64,000 nt of DNA from NCBI GenBank assembly GCA_001643675.2, contig LSRY02000074.1:47511-111510 (forward strand). The letters are read 5' to 3'. A model generated the notes under the pieces. That model saw nothing but the letters and a program-made list of their open reading frames with translations, did not search any database and was not told the DNA's origin. Positions within the stretch are counted from its first letter, which is position 1. Each line of letters opens with the position of its first letter. Position numbers and translations under genes: made by a program. Shown one piece after another: positions 16,237 through 28,164 of the stretch. This DNA comes from Monocercomonoides exilis (taxonomy: Eukaryota; Preaxostyla; Oxymonadida; Polymastigidae).

Positions 16237-18149
16237 CCAATATTTTTTTCTGTTTTTTCTGTTCCACCATATCCTGTTAACTGAGCATGCCGCACAGCCT
16301 GTGCTGCTTCTTGTGGTGTTGTGAGTGTTTTGTGTTTTGTTGGGAACAATTGCACGTGAGTGTGGGCGTGATGATCATTCTGATCAAGAGAACAAAAGAA
16401 AATGGACTTTTCTCGATATGCGATGGCTGACGGGTGCAGAAAGTGTGGTGGCACCTTTTTTGTTAATTTATGAGTGGAATGGAAGGGACAAGGGAATTGT
16501 GAAATTTGAGGAGAAAAGGAAGAGTGAATTATTGTTGTTCATGAAAAAGGCGCAGCACTTTGTTTGGTGGGCAGGCAATTGCATTTTCTTAGAGCCCGTA
16601 GATGTCGCGAATCAGCCTCGTTTGCCAAGCTGCGCACTTTTCAGTGCTTTTCGTCTTATTGAAGAAGATGGCCTTGCATCGACAAAGGGCATCGGCGAGT
16701 TTGAGCCATCAAGCAAATAAGTTGGAGGATCGTGGGGAAAGGCAAAGAAGCCCTTTTCGATGGAGTATTAAAGTCAAGCTTTGTGGGAAACAAACAAACG
16801 TTTTCTTGGCCACTTCATCTGTTCTCAGACAGCCAAGTCGTTATTCCGTGCGAATGAAGAGCAAACGATTTTGTTGGATATGAAAACAAAGTGGCATCGG
16901 AACAACGGACATTTGAGGAATGGTTAGTGCTCCAGTTGCAGTGCAAGGCAAGGAAAGGCAAGGCAAGAAGAGCATCAATGAAAAGAGGAAAAAGGAGAAA
17001 AGCATAAATAGAGATGGAAAGAGATCGGTGGAGGCAGCAGAGCAATTATGAAACGTCCTTGACAAATGAAACGATCAGTATTTGTGTGAAAGCGAAGGAG
17101 AAACAGAAGAAACAGGGAAAAAAAAAGAGGGGATAACAAGGAAATATGGCATGCTTGGATGCGAGAGTTGGAGGGGAACTGGTGATTGACGGGTTTGGAA
17201 GGAGCGAGAGAGGATCATCTTCGGCTTCTTCTGCGATGGGGAAAGGGTGTGAGAGCAAGAGCGATGAAAGAGAAGGGAAAGGGGGCAATTTGAGTGAAAA
17301 GGGAAGGATGGACTTTGCGATGTGATGGATGAAGCAGACGCCCCCACGCAACTTGAGGAGGCAAAGGCAATGAACAGGAAGGCGAAGGATGATCGCAGCA
17401 AAGAGGAAGAAGAGAGCAAGAGGAGCTTTTTGGTTGGTGATTGGAAGGCAGGCAGATGCGAAAAGATGAGGGAGAGCAGCGAGTCGTGATTTGTCTCTGT
17501 TCTTCTGTGAGCATTCTGAATTTGTTGACTTGAATCTTTGGCATCCTCGGTGCATTTGCTGTTGTATTCTGCGCATGAAATGCTGGCCAAGGGATTCAAC
17601 AGCAAACCCTTCTCCTTCACCTTCTCCTTCTCCTTCTCCTTCTCCTTCTCCTTCTCCTTCTCCTTCTCCTTCTCCTTCACCTTCACCTTCACATTTGCCT
17701 CCTCTTGCCAAGATGTTGAGATTTGCATGGGATGGAGGGAAACAGAGTAATCAGCAGAAAACGAGCGGATTGGCGCAAACGAACAAATCAGAAGAATGGT
17801 TTACGAAAAGCACTGACAGAAGGGAAGAATGGTGAATTTTTGGTGGAGCCTTTTCGAATTGAAGGGAAGAGACAAGCCAAACAATGAAGATGCTTTGTGA
17901 AGAAAAGAAACCACTTGAGCAGATTTTTTTTTTTTTCAGCATCAATTTTGTTTCAAATTTTTCATTTCATTTTCTTTTCCATGTTAATGATCAAGAGATT
18001 TTGAAATGAAAATTGAACAATAAAAACATTTTCAAAATAACACAAGAATGCCAAAATTTTTAACAGAAAGTCAAATTCTTTAAAAAACAACAAAAAACAA
18101 GAATTATAATTAAAAATTCTGACTAAATCAAAATAAACAGATTGGTATT
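16237..18149. other. Region without a convincing gene
   Basis: Open frames up to about 220 codons exist on both strands, but none shows a domain or consistent codon bias. Those at 17046-17728 are mostly translations of a GAGAAG hexamer tract. The right part, from about 17940, is AT-rich and leads into the transposon cluster. The transhydrogenase promoter should lie just right of 16236. Confidence 0.5.
17609..17694. repeat. CTTCTC hexamer tract
   Basis: About 14 near-perfect units of a CTTCTC-type hexamer. It would encode Ser-Pro repeats on the plus strand or Glu-Gly/Glu-Lys repeats on the minus strand. Confidence 0.9.
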
Positions 18150-18639
18150 TGGGGGAAAATACTAACTTTCAAGCTTTTTTTGCACAAAGTATGGAAAAAT
18201 TGCTTCTCTCATAACTTTATCAAACGTTATCAGATTTCAAAATCTAATGATTTATCATGTCAGAATACAAACTTCATTTATGCTGCAACAAAATGTTTTG
18301 TAACTTTAATAGTATTCCAAAAAATGAACACATTTTTATTGCATTTTTTGATTTCAAAAAAGTAAATGAAAAGTGCATAATTTTACAGTGAAAAAGCCTG
18401 AAGAGAAATATTTAACCACATTTCATCAAAAAATATGAAAAGAAACAGGTAAAATTGAGAATTTTTATGAAAAGCATGTGAGGTCACAAAAAATTATTTG
18501 TAATCATGTTAACGTTGCCTGTTCACAGTAATAAAAAATCCTATTTATTTAGAAATCTGATTAATTTTTAAAAGTTATGTATAAAATAAAGTTTTGCAGC
18601 TTTGTGCTAAAAAAGCAACAAAGTCTGTACTATCCCCCA
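18150..18639. mobile_element. MITE-like inverted-repeat element, TGGGGG ends
   Basis: The left end reads TGGGGGAAAATAC and the inverse of the right end reads TGGGGGATAGTAC. Similarity continues for about 100 bp at each end with gaps (shared GCACAAAG, CATAACTTT and ATCAGATTTC words). No protein is encoded in the 490 bp. The inverted repeats are diverged, so it is probably old. No clear target duplication was found. Confidence 0.6.
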
Positions 18640-19135
18640 TATGTAATATGGGTGATTATTTTTGAAATCCAAATTATTCCATCAAAAAATTCAGAAAGAT
18701 AATTAGCATTGTGTGTGTATAAATGAACTCAGAAAATCATTCTCCTATTTATTTATAAATTTGCATTGAAATAATCTAAAAACATTGGCTCATGAAAGGA
18801 ATTATGAACATTTTTCATTTGAAAGAAATATTACCTATCATTATAAATAAATAAATAAAATGGCTGATCCTTTATGAAATCAGACTTTCGTTCGAGTTTT
18901 AATCAAAATTTTGTTTTCAATGGGATTTGTATGAAATTTTGTTTTTGCAATAGCAATTAAACATCTGCGTCAAATGCCTTCTGGCTTGAACATTTTTGGA
19001 GTGACGTGATGTGAAGAAAAAAATATTTTATTCACTTATTTTTAATATTTTTCTATTGTTTGAAATTGAAATAATGAAAATTAATTGATATGTGTTTTAT
19101 ATTAATGAAATATAATAAAGATGGAGAAAATTATA

Positions 19136-19387
19136 ATTTGTCAAAATATTTTTGAAAAGTTCCTTTTGTTTAATTTTCAAATAAAATGAAAATTACATAT
19201 TTCAATCAATTTTCTGTTCTCCCTCATGAAACTTCACAAAAATAGAAATAATACCAATGCCAAGATTTTGTGTTCATGACAGAGAAATTTGGTGAGCGGA
19301 AACAGAAATTTGATCGAAATATAAAATTTTTTCTTTATTTGAAAATTTAACAACAGGAACTTTTCAAAAAAAAAATTTGACATATTA
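19136..19387. repeat. Foldback (hairpin) MITE, copy 1
   Basis: The two halves are imperfect inverted copies of about 90 bp. The left half contains AAAAGTTCCTTTTGTTTAAT and CAATCAATTTTCTGTT; the right half contains the inverse. The single strand would form a long hairpin. A related copy lies at 62008-62240. Confidence 0.75.
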
Positions 19388-19515
19388 TATTTTTTTCTTA
19401 ATTTTTCTAATATTTTTTTCTCATTCATTCAAATTATTAGAGCTTGTTTTTCTCAAAAAGCTGTAACAAACCAATGAGATACTTATTAAAACATAAACAG
19501 TTGTTGGAGATTTGA

Positions 19516-20750
19516 GTCCAAGTGAAAGAAGCGAATGTTTGTTCGGTTGAAGGTGGAGTTTTCATCTTCTTTAATGGGGATCAGGACAAAGCGGTTAGCG
19601 TGCAAGGCGCTGGCATTTGCTGCGGAGCATCTGGACAACGACGTGGAGAAGATATATCATGCGGCGTTGTGTCCTCTGATATTTACGATTGGGAGCTGGA
19701 TGCCGGGAAAGCAAAAGAAGCTTTTATTGGTGGCTCAGGAGTGCGTTATGATGGGGACAGAGCAGAGCAAGAGCGAGTCGGATGCGATTAGGGGGTGAGA
19801 GTGCATGTGGAGAGGAAGAGTGTGGGGGCAACAGATGTTTTCAGTCTGACCGTGCAGAGCTGTCAGATAGATCAGTGGTGGGAATATACAGCTTGAGTTC
19901 GTATGGAGGGAGCTGCGCTGTGCTGTTTTCACTTCCTAAAACCTGTGTATGGAAAAAAGTACGGAGAGCGGATTATGACATACCGTTTTGATCACGCAAG
20001 GTGGATCACCGAGAGTCAGGGAAACAGGAGGATCGTGCAGGAGGTGATAGAAAAGAGCGCAGCAGAAGAGGAGGTGGTGAAGCGGGCTGGAGGAAAAGGT
20101 GAAGAAGGGAAGGCAGGGGAGGAGAAAGAGGAAGGATGAAAGTTTCATGAGGCATCAGCGATTGTGCCGAAGGGAAAAGGGGAAGGGGTAGGCAGGAGGC
20201 AGAGTCTGCATGAAAGGTGTTGGTTTCCGAACATCCTGTTAATGGGGATGAGTGCGGTGGGGGTGGTGGTGCTGCTGGTGACTGTGGAGTGCTGTGTGTG
20301 GAAGCGGCATCTGGTGGAGTCGTGGGAGATGGTGCTGGGGTTGAACTTGGAGACATAGGAGGCGGAGTTTGAGTTGATGATGCGGAATGCGGTGGTGGTG
20401 GTGTGTGCTGCTGAGTGCGCTGATGCAGGACAAGGAGGCAGCAGTGGCAGACCTGAAGAGCAAAGCTGAGAGTGAAGGCGTTGAAGGCAGAGATGGAGAA
20501 GTCAGTGGAAATGAATCAAAGGAGATTCACGGTGGCAATGAAAGAAAAAAGGAAGGAGGAAGAGATGGTGAGGAAAATAATCAAAACATTGAGAATAAAA
20601 GAAGAGATGGAGGATGAGAAGATGGAGAGGAGAAAGAGAGGGAGATGGGAGGAGAGGAGAAAGTGGAATTTGAAATTTTAAGAAGGAAGGAAATGGTAAT
20701 GAGGATGAGGGAGGAGAAGAGCGTGTAGTGGGATTCGAAAGAAAAATGAA
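19516..20750 (+). pseudogene. Unidentified coding-like cargo, fragmented
   Basis: An open frame at 19535-19798 encodes an 87-residue piece with protein-like composition (LACKALAFAAEHLDNDVEKI, then a hydrophobic CPLIFTIGSW). A second protein-like piece is at 19903-20139 (FHFLKPVYGKKYGERIMTY, then charged). Charged helical pieces follow to about 20700. The pieces lie in different frames; GT...AG introns could join some, but no complete chain was found. Base composition is more GC-rich than the flanks, so this may be a captured host gene. No family is recognised. Confidence 0.4.
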
Positions 20751-21683
20751 GATCACGTGAATAGATGCGTGAGCCAGTTTTAAACTGTGATAGCGGATGA
20801 AGGAAACACTCTGACTTGGCTACTGAACTGAGTGAATGTGTCGGGAAGAGGAGAAGGTGAAGAAGCAGAGTGAGGGCATATGGAAAATTTGCAGCAGAGG
20901 TGATTTTTTATAACATAATCTTAAAAAATGAGTTTTTATTCATACTCATTGTTGATAATTCTCTGCCGTCAATGCTTTGCAATGTGACTTATCAAATAAA
21001 AATATTTTTTTTTGAAAAAATATCCTATTGTTAATAAAAATGAACAAATTTTGTATTGTTAATTTAATTAAAAAACAATATTGAAATCATGAAAATTGTG
21101 TCTCATAAAGTAAAAATTTGTTTGCCACAAAAAAACACTCACATTTTTTGCTTTTTGAAAATGAATTATAATAACAATTTGAAACAGAAAATCATTCTTC
21201 AAAAACACTAACAAATAAATGAAAGAAACTAGTTGAATATTCGAGGTGCATGATATAACTTTTTTCAAAGATGAAAATTGAATAGTCACTGCAGAAATAT
21301 TTAAATAAGGTTTACTGAAGGAAATTGATATTTTTTATATATTTTGATATATTCTTTCATTTTGGAAAGTTATTTATTGTTAATGTGTTTTTATTAAAAA
21401 ATTGCTTATTCCTTCCACAAAAAAAAAAAAAAAAAATAAAATAAAAAATAAAATTAAAAAATAAAAAAAAAAAGTGACGGACACTGACTGACGTGTCCTC
21501 AATATTTCCAATGTGACGCAGATGTTAAATAGCAATATCATAAACAATAAGTATTCCCTGTTTCAACTCATTTTTTTCAAAATTCCATTGTGATAAAAAT
21601 TCTGAACAAAGCTCGAACGAAAGTCTGATTTCAAAAAGGATCAGCCAAATAAAAAAAAAGGAAGGAAAAAAATAAATATATTA

Positions 21684-21941
21684 TGGGTGATTATTTTTGA
21701 AATCATAACTTTTTTCGGGGTGTCGGTTTTCAAAAATTGTTTGTTTTATAAAAGAAAATATTTGTTCAAAAGTGAAAAAGCATGATAATTGTTTTTAAAT
21801 ACAAATGGTCTTTCGGAATCAACGACTAAAATGAATTCAAAAAGCCTTTTCACTTTTCAATGTTCATCTGAGAGTATTCAAGATCATTTTCAGAACCAAA
21901 AATTTTGTCTGAAATAATATGATTTCAAAAATAATCACCCA
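21684..21941. mobile_element. 258-bp MITE with 24-bp TGGGTG ends
   Basis: Both ends carry the same 24 bp starting TGGGTGATTATTTTTG and ending ATCATA, in inverted orientation. The interior is non-coding. The left flank ends in TTA and the right flank begins TTA, a possible 3-bp duplication. It shares end sequence with the 4.6-kb element at 28165-32767. Confidence 0.75.
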
Positions 21942-22037
21942 TTATCAATACACATAATAAAGTTATTATTACTAAAAAATAATGAAGCATACACAAAAAA
22001 ATTATCAAAAAAAAGCAAAAATGCATATAGCACAGAA

Positions 22038-22360
22038 TTGAAATGTATTCACATCTTAATTATAGTAGGATGTCTGGGTTTGCCGAGAATTTTGCAAGAG
22101 ACAATCGGTGAAAAAAAAATACATACATTTTTCAAAGTGTGCTTCCAATATATGTCATTTTATTTGTTATCCCGTTTAGGTGGAATGGTGTCAGTTATAA
22201 TTTTTGTTCGGAAATGTTTGGAATACATAGGAACTTTGTGGCATATTAATTATCTATTATGAGGTGTTGAGCGATGGACATTATAAATCAAAATGAAACA
22301 ATTCTTGAAGGCGAAAACATTATTGTTGAAATTGATAAATGCGCATTTTGGAAAAGAAAA
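22038..22360 (+). pseudogene. Merlin/ISXO2-type transposase A, N-terminal part, cut by insertion
   Basis: From 22274 the frame reads to VEIDKCAFWKRK, the segment around the first catalytic Asp of ISXO2/IS1595 (Merlin) transposases, and stops exactly at a codon boundary at 22360. Upstream, 22038-22262 in another frame has the expected hydrophobic helical character of the region before this motif (VRKCLEYIGTLW), so the 5' part has decayed by frameshift. The rest of the protein continues at 33839. Confidence 0.75.
22353..22360. repeat. 8-bp target site duplication, left copy
   Basis: AAAGAAAA directly precedes the left terminal repeat, and the same 8 bases follow the right terminal repeat at 33839-33846. 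Merlin elements are known to duplicate 8-9 bp. Confidence 0.9.
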
Positions 22361-22550
22361 GGCATAGGTGTAAATTGTACCACTTTCAGTTTGAATTTTT
22401 TCAAAATTTGAATATCATAGCGTTAATCTGCATAATTTAACTGAGCGATTCAAGGAGGGAAATTGCGAAATTCGATCATGAAAATTTACTCGATTTTTAT
22501 GATTGATCAAAAATCCCATAATTTATTTTCTCATTTTTGATCTAAAACAT
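22361..22550. repeat. Left 190-bp terminal inverted repeat
   Basis: It starts GGCATAGGTGTAAATTGTAC and is the reverse complement of 33649-33838, with one C/T difference noted near the inner end. Confidence 0.95.
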
Positions 22551-22796
22551 TATTTATATTTAAATTTCCGAGAATGTCAAAATATGCATATTCTTATAAA
22601 TATAGTTTGTGGAAACGCATGTTAAGTTGAAATCAATATAAATGACATTAATACAACAAAGAGAGCTATGTTGCGGTGCAGATCATTAATATAAGGAGAG
22701 GATTTCATGCTATTAAAGTTGACAAACAAAACAAGAAAGATATTCATTTTTTCACAAAAGGAACAAATATTTTATCGCAATTGCAATTGCTGTTGA
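22551..22796. other. AT-rich spacer inside the Merlin element
   Basis: Nothing coding is seen between the left terminal repeat and the truncated 5' end of the beta-helix gene, where a TGA at 22794-22796 closes the frame. Confidence 0.6.
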
Positions 22797-25700
22797 AATG
22801 GTGGCGGGATAAAGCTGTATCTGGATGATAACTCACACGACTTCTCAATTGTTTCTGTCGACTTTTCACGGTGCGAAGCAAATTCTGGCGGAAATTATGT
22901 GTTTGTAAATGGGAGCGATCCTGCAAGCTGGAAAAGAAGCTCCACAACGCTGAATGTCCAACATGATAGTAAAAAATTCAACGAGTTGGTGGGATATGAT
23001 CGGAACGATGAAGAAATGGGACAATTCACGCTGAATATCTTTTTGGACACAATATCCGGTGCGGCACATGTTGGGAAGGCAAAGAATAATCCGGGGGGAT
23101 ACAATTCGTGGTTTTGCGGGCTCGATTATTATCCGTGTGCAACAATCACTTACACTGGCCAGACACGATATTCGGGCAAGGACAAAAACATCGAATTGGA
23201 TTCAGGATTCGAGCTTACCGAAGAGGTGTCCATGACAGATGTTGACAAAGAATGGCTGATCTCTTGCGCCACAAAGGTGATGAATGTGAAAGTGATTCGC
23301 CCGAGTTCCATAAGTTCTGATTAGCTGATCAATGCGCAGAGTACATGCAAAATAGAAAATATCACCTTTTCACTGCCAACAGAGCTTGCAGACGTGACAT
23401 CGCTGATTTTGGCCAACTCCACATCCCTCACACTCACAAGCTGCTCGATCACAAATTTTGCACTGATTCCTTCTGGTACATTTTTTGCATACAGTTTTGT
23501 AAAAGCTATTTCAGGGAAACTCAATGTGGTGCAGTTAGTCATTGAAAAAACATTGCTATTTGGAGATCACTCGTTGGTCAAGGTTGAATCAGGGGTGAAT
23601 GTTGTGCACTTCAAAGATTGCATTATTAACTCGATTGACAAGAAAAGTGGAAATGTAGGGTTCCTGGAAGGAGCAGTTGGAGAAGACTTTGGGGAAGGAC
23701 CGATAGGAATTGTTGTGATTGAATCATGCGTAATGAAGAACTGCAAATGCCGGAGAAAAGACGGAAAAGACGGAAAAGGAGGAGGAATATGCATGAGTGT
23801 GAAAGGAAAAGGAAGCGTTGTGGTGAATGGGACGAGCGAGTTGGATGGGTGCGAGGCATACAAAGGGGAAGATGCTGAAGGGAGAGGCGGAGGAATAATG
23901 CTGGAGATGCTGAGCTCGAAAAGAAAGTTGGAGATTGCATCAGAAGTAAAATTTTTGGTCGATACGGCAAACAAAGCTAAATACGGGAAGGATGTGTTTG
24001 TCAGTTGCGGTTCGGGAATATTGCTGGAAACAAAAATAGATGCAACAACATTTGGGTTTTTTGATTCAAGCGAAATGCCAACAGATGTGCTGAAGTTGTG
24101 CGGGAGCGAGGATGGGAACGGAGAGAAAGTGATTCCGCTGTTTATATACTTGCAATCAGTCATATCAAAGTTGACTGTTGATGTGAACAAAGAAGGCTCA
24201 TTAAATCACAATTACTGCGGATTCGAGAATTTTGGGTGCAAGTCAGTTGAATATTGCGTGAACAAAAGAGTGAACAGTAGCATTCATGAAATCGAAGTTG
24301 TTTCAGAATCTTCAACATCAGATGAAATAAAAGTGGAAACAATTGAGGTGAGTATATCAGGGAAGGCAGCAACAGCAGCAAACGGAATGATGAGAATTAA
24401 CGTGAAGGATATTGGATCTAAAACCGGTAATTATCTTGTAAATTGCAAATTGCCATTTAGCATGAATAATTTGTTGTTTGTGATGTTCAGCGAAATAAAT
24501 ACAAAAAGAAACGCATTTATCTATTCCATGTCAACACTCACGATCACAAGCTGTTCTGTCTCGTTTGCAGACGATGGATCAGCCAGCGAAAAGATTGCAT
24601 ACAACATACTGAACGTTGATGGAGGAACTCTGACCTTCGACGGATTTGTGATGGAAAAAACAGTAACAATGAATAAGGTGTCACCAATAACAATTTCAAA
24701 TGGAGTGAAGCTGGAGATAAAGAACAGCAGGGTGAGTGGATTGACGGTGGAAGGCGGGAGCGGAGAAGGAAGAGGTTGCATTGATGCTGCGATAAAAGAA
24801 GGAGGAAGCGCAGTTGTGGATAACTGCAGCATTTCAACAATATGCACAGGTGGAAGTGGGATGAAAGGAGGAGGGATGATGATTTCAGTTGAGTGTGGAG
24901 GAAGTTTGCAGATTCAAACTGTTACATTCACAGGATGCCAGGTTTCAACAGAGGATAACTTTCATAAAGGAAGAGGAATTGGTGGAGGGATGTTTGTGAG
25001 TTTGGTGAGATGATTGAATCATTTTCGTTGGGGAGCGTGATATTTGAAAGATGCAATGCTTGGAAAGGGAAGAACATGTTTGTTTCTGGATGGAATCTGA
25101 GTGAAATTGTGAACAAGAAGCACCTGAAATGGGAGATGGATTCAGAAGAGTTAGGATCATTGGATGAGCTGTGTGGATGGGAGAGGAAGGCGAAAGGAGA
25201 GGAGGGATATATGATTCCACTAGTTGTGTATTTGTGGAATAATTGGAGTGGGGATGGGTTTGTTTCGAGAGAGAAAGGAGGAGACTTCAGCGGGTGTGGG
25301 TTTTCTGAAGCACCATGCTCATCGATTGACCACTTGATATCACTGAGATATGAGCCACTTGAAAAAGGCGAAACACACATCAACATTGTGGGATCAGGGT
25401 TGCTGAGCCGTTCCATTTCATTTTCATTTTCTTCATCATCAATTTCAGATTCACCAAAAGTGGTGATTGAAGGGACAATGAAAGGGACAGGAGTGACGAT
25501 CAGTGATGAGTGTGAGAATGATTTGGGTGATGGTTCAATGATATCGTCGAATGTGAGTCTGTCATTCTTCAATGTGTCATTCACCAAACCCAGCATAACC
25601 ACCCACCATGAAGTATTTATTGAATCTTCAGGAACAAGTTCATTATTGTCAGTTGCTGATTGTTCATTTGGGTCATCGAGTGGGACGGTTGAAAGTTTTG

Positions 25701-27121
25701 CATATTGCGTGATAAAAGTGAACGGAGTGAGCATATCAATTCAGAGCAGCACGTTGAATAAGATCAACGAATTGAAAGGGTTCATTGATTTCAGCCCAAG
25801 TGCGAGCCAGGTGACGATTCAGAATGTGAACATTTCATCAGCCACTTTGACAGCAAACAGCCTGATTTCGATGACAGAAGAGGAAAACCAGATGAATGGA
25901 AATGAAAACACTCATTTGAATGGCAACAAGCCTGTGTTGAAAGTTGTGTTCTGTTCGCTTGAAAACATCAAGAACGAAGGAAGCAGTGCAAGCGTCTTTG
26001 AATTGGGATCGTTTGAGAATGCGATAGGTTGCTCGATCGAAGACTGCACAATGTCCACGTGCAGGAGCGATTTGAACACAGAAGGAGGAGGAATGAAATT
26101 GGTGCTGAAGAGTGAAGAATCGGTTTTGAAGGTGAATGGGAGCACGTTTTCGACATGCAGATGCTCGATGGAGTCAGGGCGCGGCGGAGGGTTGTTTATC
26201 GATGGAGCCGATCCAAATATCAGTTATGCTGATGAAAGTCAGATTCCATCTCTGAATTTCAAGATTGTGAATATCTTGTTCAGGCTGAACGACGCATTTG
26301 TTGGGAAAGACATATTCATCAAATGCCATTCAATTGAGCACCAGATCAACGAAACACTGTTCTCGCTGAACTACAACCAGGAATCATTGGCCACAAACAA
26401 CTCCATCTGCGGGAGCGATCTTAAAGGGAATATTGACATGGATGTTATTCCTCGGATCACATTCTTCAAAGGGCTTCAAGTATTTTTGAATGGGTCGGGG
26501 GATGATGGCAGACGATGAGGAGCTCAGAGCAACCCATGTAGCAGCATCAACGAAGCGATTGAACACATTGAGCAAGGAGTGATGAATGCGATTCTGATTG
26601 ATGGAGAAGGAATTGTTTCTGGCGAATGCACCATCGGGGATCTGAATGTGAATTCATACAAAAAGACACAGGCGATTGTGAAGCTGAAATCTAAGATTGA
26701 GAAATCGGCAGAGAAGGATTGCATCATGGAGTTTATAAACGAAAGCGCTGTGGAGAGGTGCTCATTCGAGTTTGAAGATACCTTTGAGGCTTCTCACAGC
26801 TACATCCTGAAAGTGAAGAACGGGTCAATGGAGATCCAAAAATGCGAGTTCTACTCATCAGCAACAACGGTTGATATGAAGCTGAACAGTTCGGTTGTGG
26901 GCGTGGAAAGTGGAGAGATGAAGATATTTGATTCAGCATTTAGAGATTTGCATTCAGCAGGATCGGTGCTATTATTCAACAGAGAATCGAATGTGACGCT
27001 GCTTGAAACGAGCATTTCAAATATCAAAAGTGATGGAGATGCTGTGAGTGTTTGGGGAAAAGCGAAGGTTGTGATGAAGATCATGATAATTGAGAATGTG
27101 ACTGTTTGTTCAGAAAGATGA
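22797..27121 (+). pseudogene. Beta-helix repeat surface-protein gene, truncated and broken
   Basis: One long frame of about 1,440 codons is recoverable, with a TAG at 23322-23324, a one-base frame change near 25008 and a TGA at 26516-26518. It opens without ATG or signal peptide, so the 5' end is missing. Recurrent features are GGGI/GGGM turns, short FxxC or SCS-type strands, blocks such as GKDVFVSCGS and GKDIFIKCHS, and module starts with Cys-Gly or NPCSSINEAI. These fit the right-handed parallel beta-helix proteins expanded in anaerobic protists (Pmp-like or oxymonad surface proteins). A cell-surface adhesion role is inferred from the family. No C-terminal membrane helix is visible. It is cargo within the Merlin element. 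Confidence 0.75.
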
Positions 27122-27539
27122 GTTGTTGTGAAAGAAGATATTGAACAATAGGCAAAATGGTGTATATCATTTAATGAAGACAGGCATCCTTTTTTAAATG
27201 ATACTATGGTGATTAATAAAAATGAAACCGTCTTTAAAGATGAAGAAAATTTAGAAGTAAAGTTGAGAAAAGAAATTGCAAATGGATTTACATGGTGCAC
27301 TTTGATAGTTACTGTTTTTTCATCTTCCTAATTATTTAAATGGAAGAGGGTTTTTGATGTAATTGGAAAAGTTAAACAATCTATTGATTATTCAGCGTGA
27401 TGTGATAAATGTTGTTTGATAAGAAAACAATGGAAAAAGAAAATTACAATGTTATCGGTTTTGTTGTTGTGCCAATGCTTTTTGACTTCAGCAAGCTTCG
27501 AAGCATTCGCCTTTGAGTCAACTGTCTCAATTGTCTCAA

Positions 27540-27863
27540 TTATCTTTCATATTTTTGTTTCATTGTTTTCAATCGTTGCTCAATATAGAATTCTGTGTTT
27601 TCTTTGCACATGTGAATTCCATGTGTCTCAATGTTCGAAAGAGATAATTGCTTTGTTGAGTATTTTCTTTTTCGTTTCTTTCTGAGAGAATTATCTTCAT
27701 CATTATCATCTTCTTCTTCTTCTTCGTCTTCCTTTTTCTCATCATCATCCTCCTCCTCCTCCTCCTCATCTTTCTCATCTTCATCGTCTTCATCATCATC
27801 GTTGTCGCAAAAGTTTTCAAGGTTGGATGCATTTGTTGGATCATAACTTGAATCATCATCCAT
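27540..27863 (-). CDS. Acidic/basic low-complexity ORF beside the transposase
   Basis: It encodes 107 residues: a DDDSSYD start, a long Asp/Glu run, then Lys/Arg-rich KKRKRKYS. It overlaps another frame at 27569-27946 (MFDASDLEM...). It lies just downstream of the transposase C-terminus; the outer transposase also ends in an acidic tail, so this may be the frame-shifted tail of the same protein rather than a separate gene. Confidence 0.4.
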   Translation of the reverse strand: MDDDSSYDPTNASNLENFCDNDDDEDDEDEKDEEEEEEDDDEKKEDEEEEEDDNDEDNSLRKKRKRKYSTKQLSLSNIETHGIHMCKENTEFYIEQRLKTMKQKYER

Positions 27864-27958
27864 TGTTTCACTTTTTTGTCAGTTTCATCAATTCTTTTGC
27901 GCTTTTGTTTTTTGCATATCATTTCTAAATCAGATGCATCGAACATTTCGATTGGTAT

Positions 27959-28164
27959 TTACTCTTTTTGCGTTATTTCCTTTTTCTTTTCATATAATTC
28001 TTTTCCTTTGTCTTTTTCTTCCTTTAAGAGTGAAGATATTCTGCCTTCACACTTCTCATATGTGTATATGAACGCCTGTAATTCTTTTGTGTTGATTTTG
28101 GAGAGGTCACTCATCATTTTCTGAAGATCATTCGAATTATTGAACCTATAAACATATGCATATA
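27959..28164 (-). pseudogene. Merlin/ISXO2-type transposase B, C-terminal part
   Basis: Reading leftward from the nested element, the frame gives VYRFNNSNDLQKMMSDLSKI, the pattern expected after the last catalytic motif of ISXO2-type enzymes, then a charged helical tail ending in TAA at 27959. Its frame differs by one base from the N-terminal part after removal of the nested element. The assignment rests on position and pattern. Confidence 0.5.

Larger units (their letters stand above)
18861..21647. mobile_element. 2.8-kb element with TGGCTGATCC terminal inverted repeats
   Basis: The two ends share a 36-bp near-perfect inverted repeat (one mismatch) starting TGGCTGATCCTTT and containing ACTTTCGTTCGAG. 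Weaker inverted similarity runs about 100 bp further in, including AACATCTGCGTCA. Flanks 18854-18860 and 21648-21654 are both AATAAAA, a possible 7-bp target duplication, though the flanks are low complexity. The interior holds a foldback repeat and a decayed, moderately GC-rich coding region. No DDE transposase is recognised, so it may be non-autonomous. Confidence 0.65.
18649..21941. mobile_element. Possible composite bounded by TGGGTG inverted ends
   Basis: The left end (18649) and the inverse of the right end (21941) share 21 bp starting TGGGTGATTATTTTTG and ending AAATC. Inside lie a separate 2.8-kb inverted-repeat element and, at the right end, a 258-bp MITE with the same ends. The outer pair may be one element, or a solo left end next to a separate MITE. 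No transposase is recognised. Confidence 0.45.

Noticed and set aside
21684-21941. CRISPR-like short repeats
   Set aside because: The repeats are inverted terminal sequences, not regularly spaced direct repeats.
23322-23324. In-frame TAG as possible glutamine (alternative genetic code)
   Set aside because: The cathepsin gene ends plausibly at TAG, the transhydrogenase and TMEM86 genes at TAA, and the same beta-helix gene also has a TGA and a frameshift, so decay is the simpler reading.
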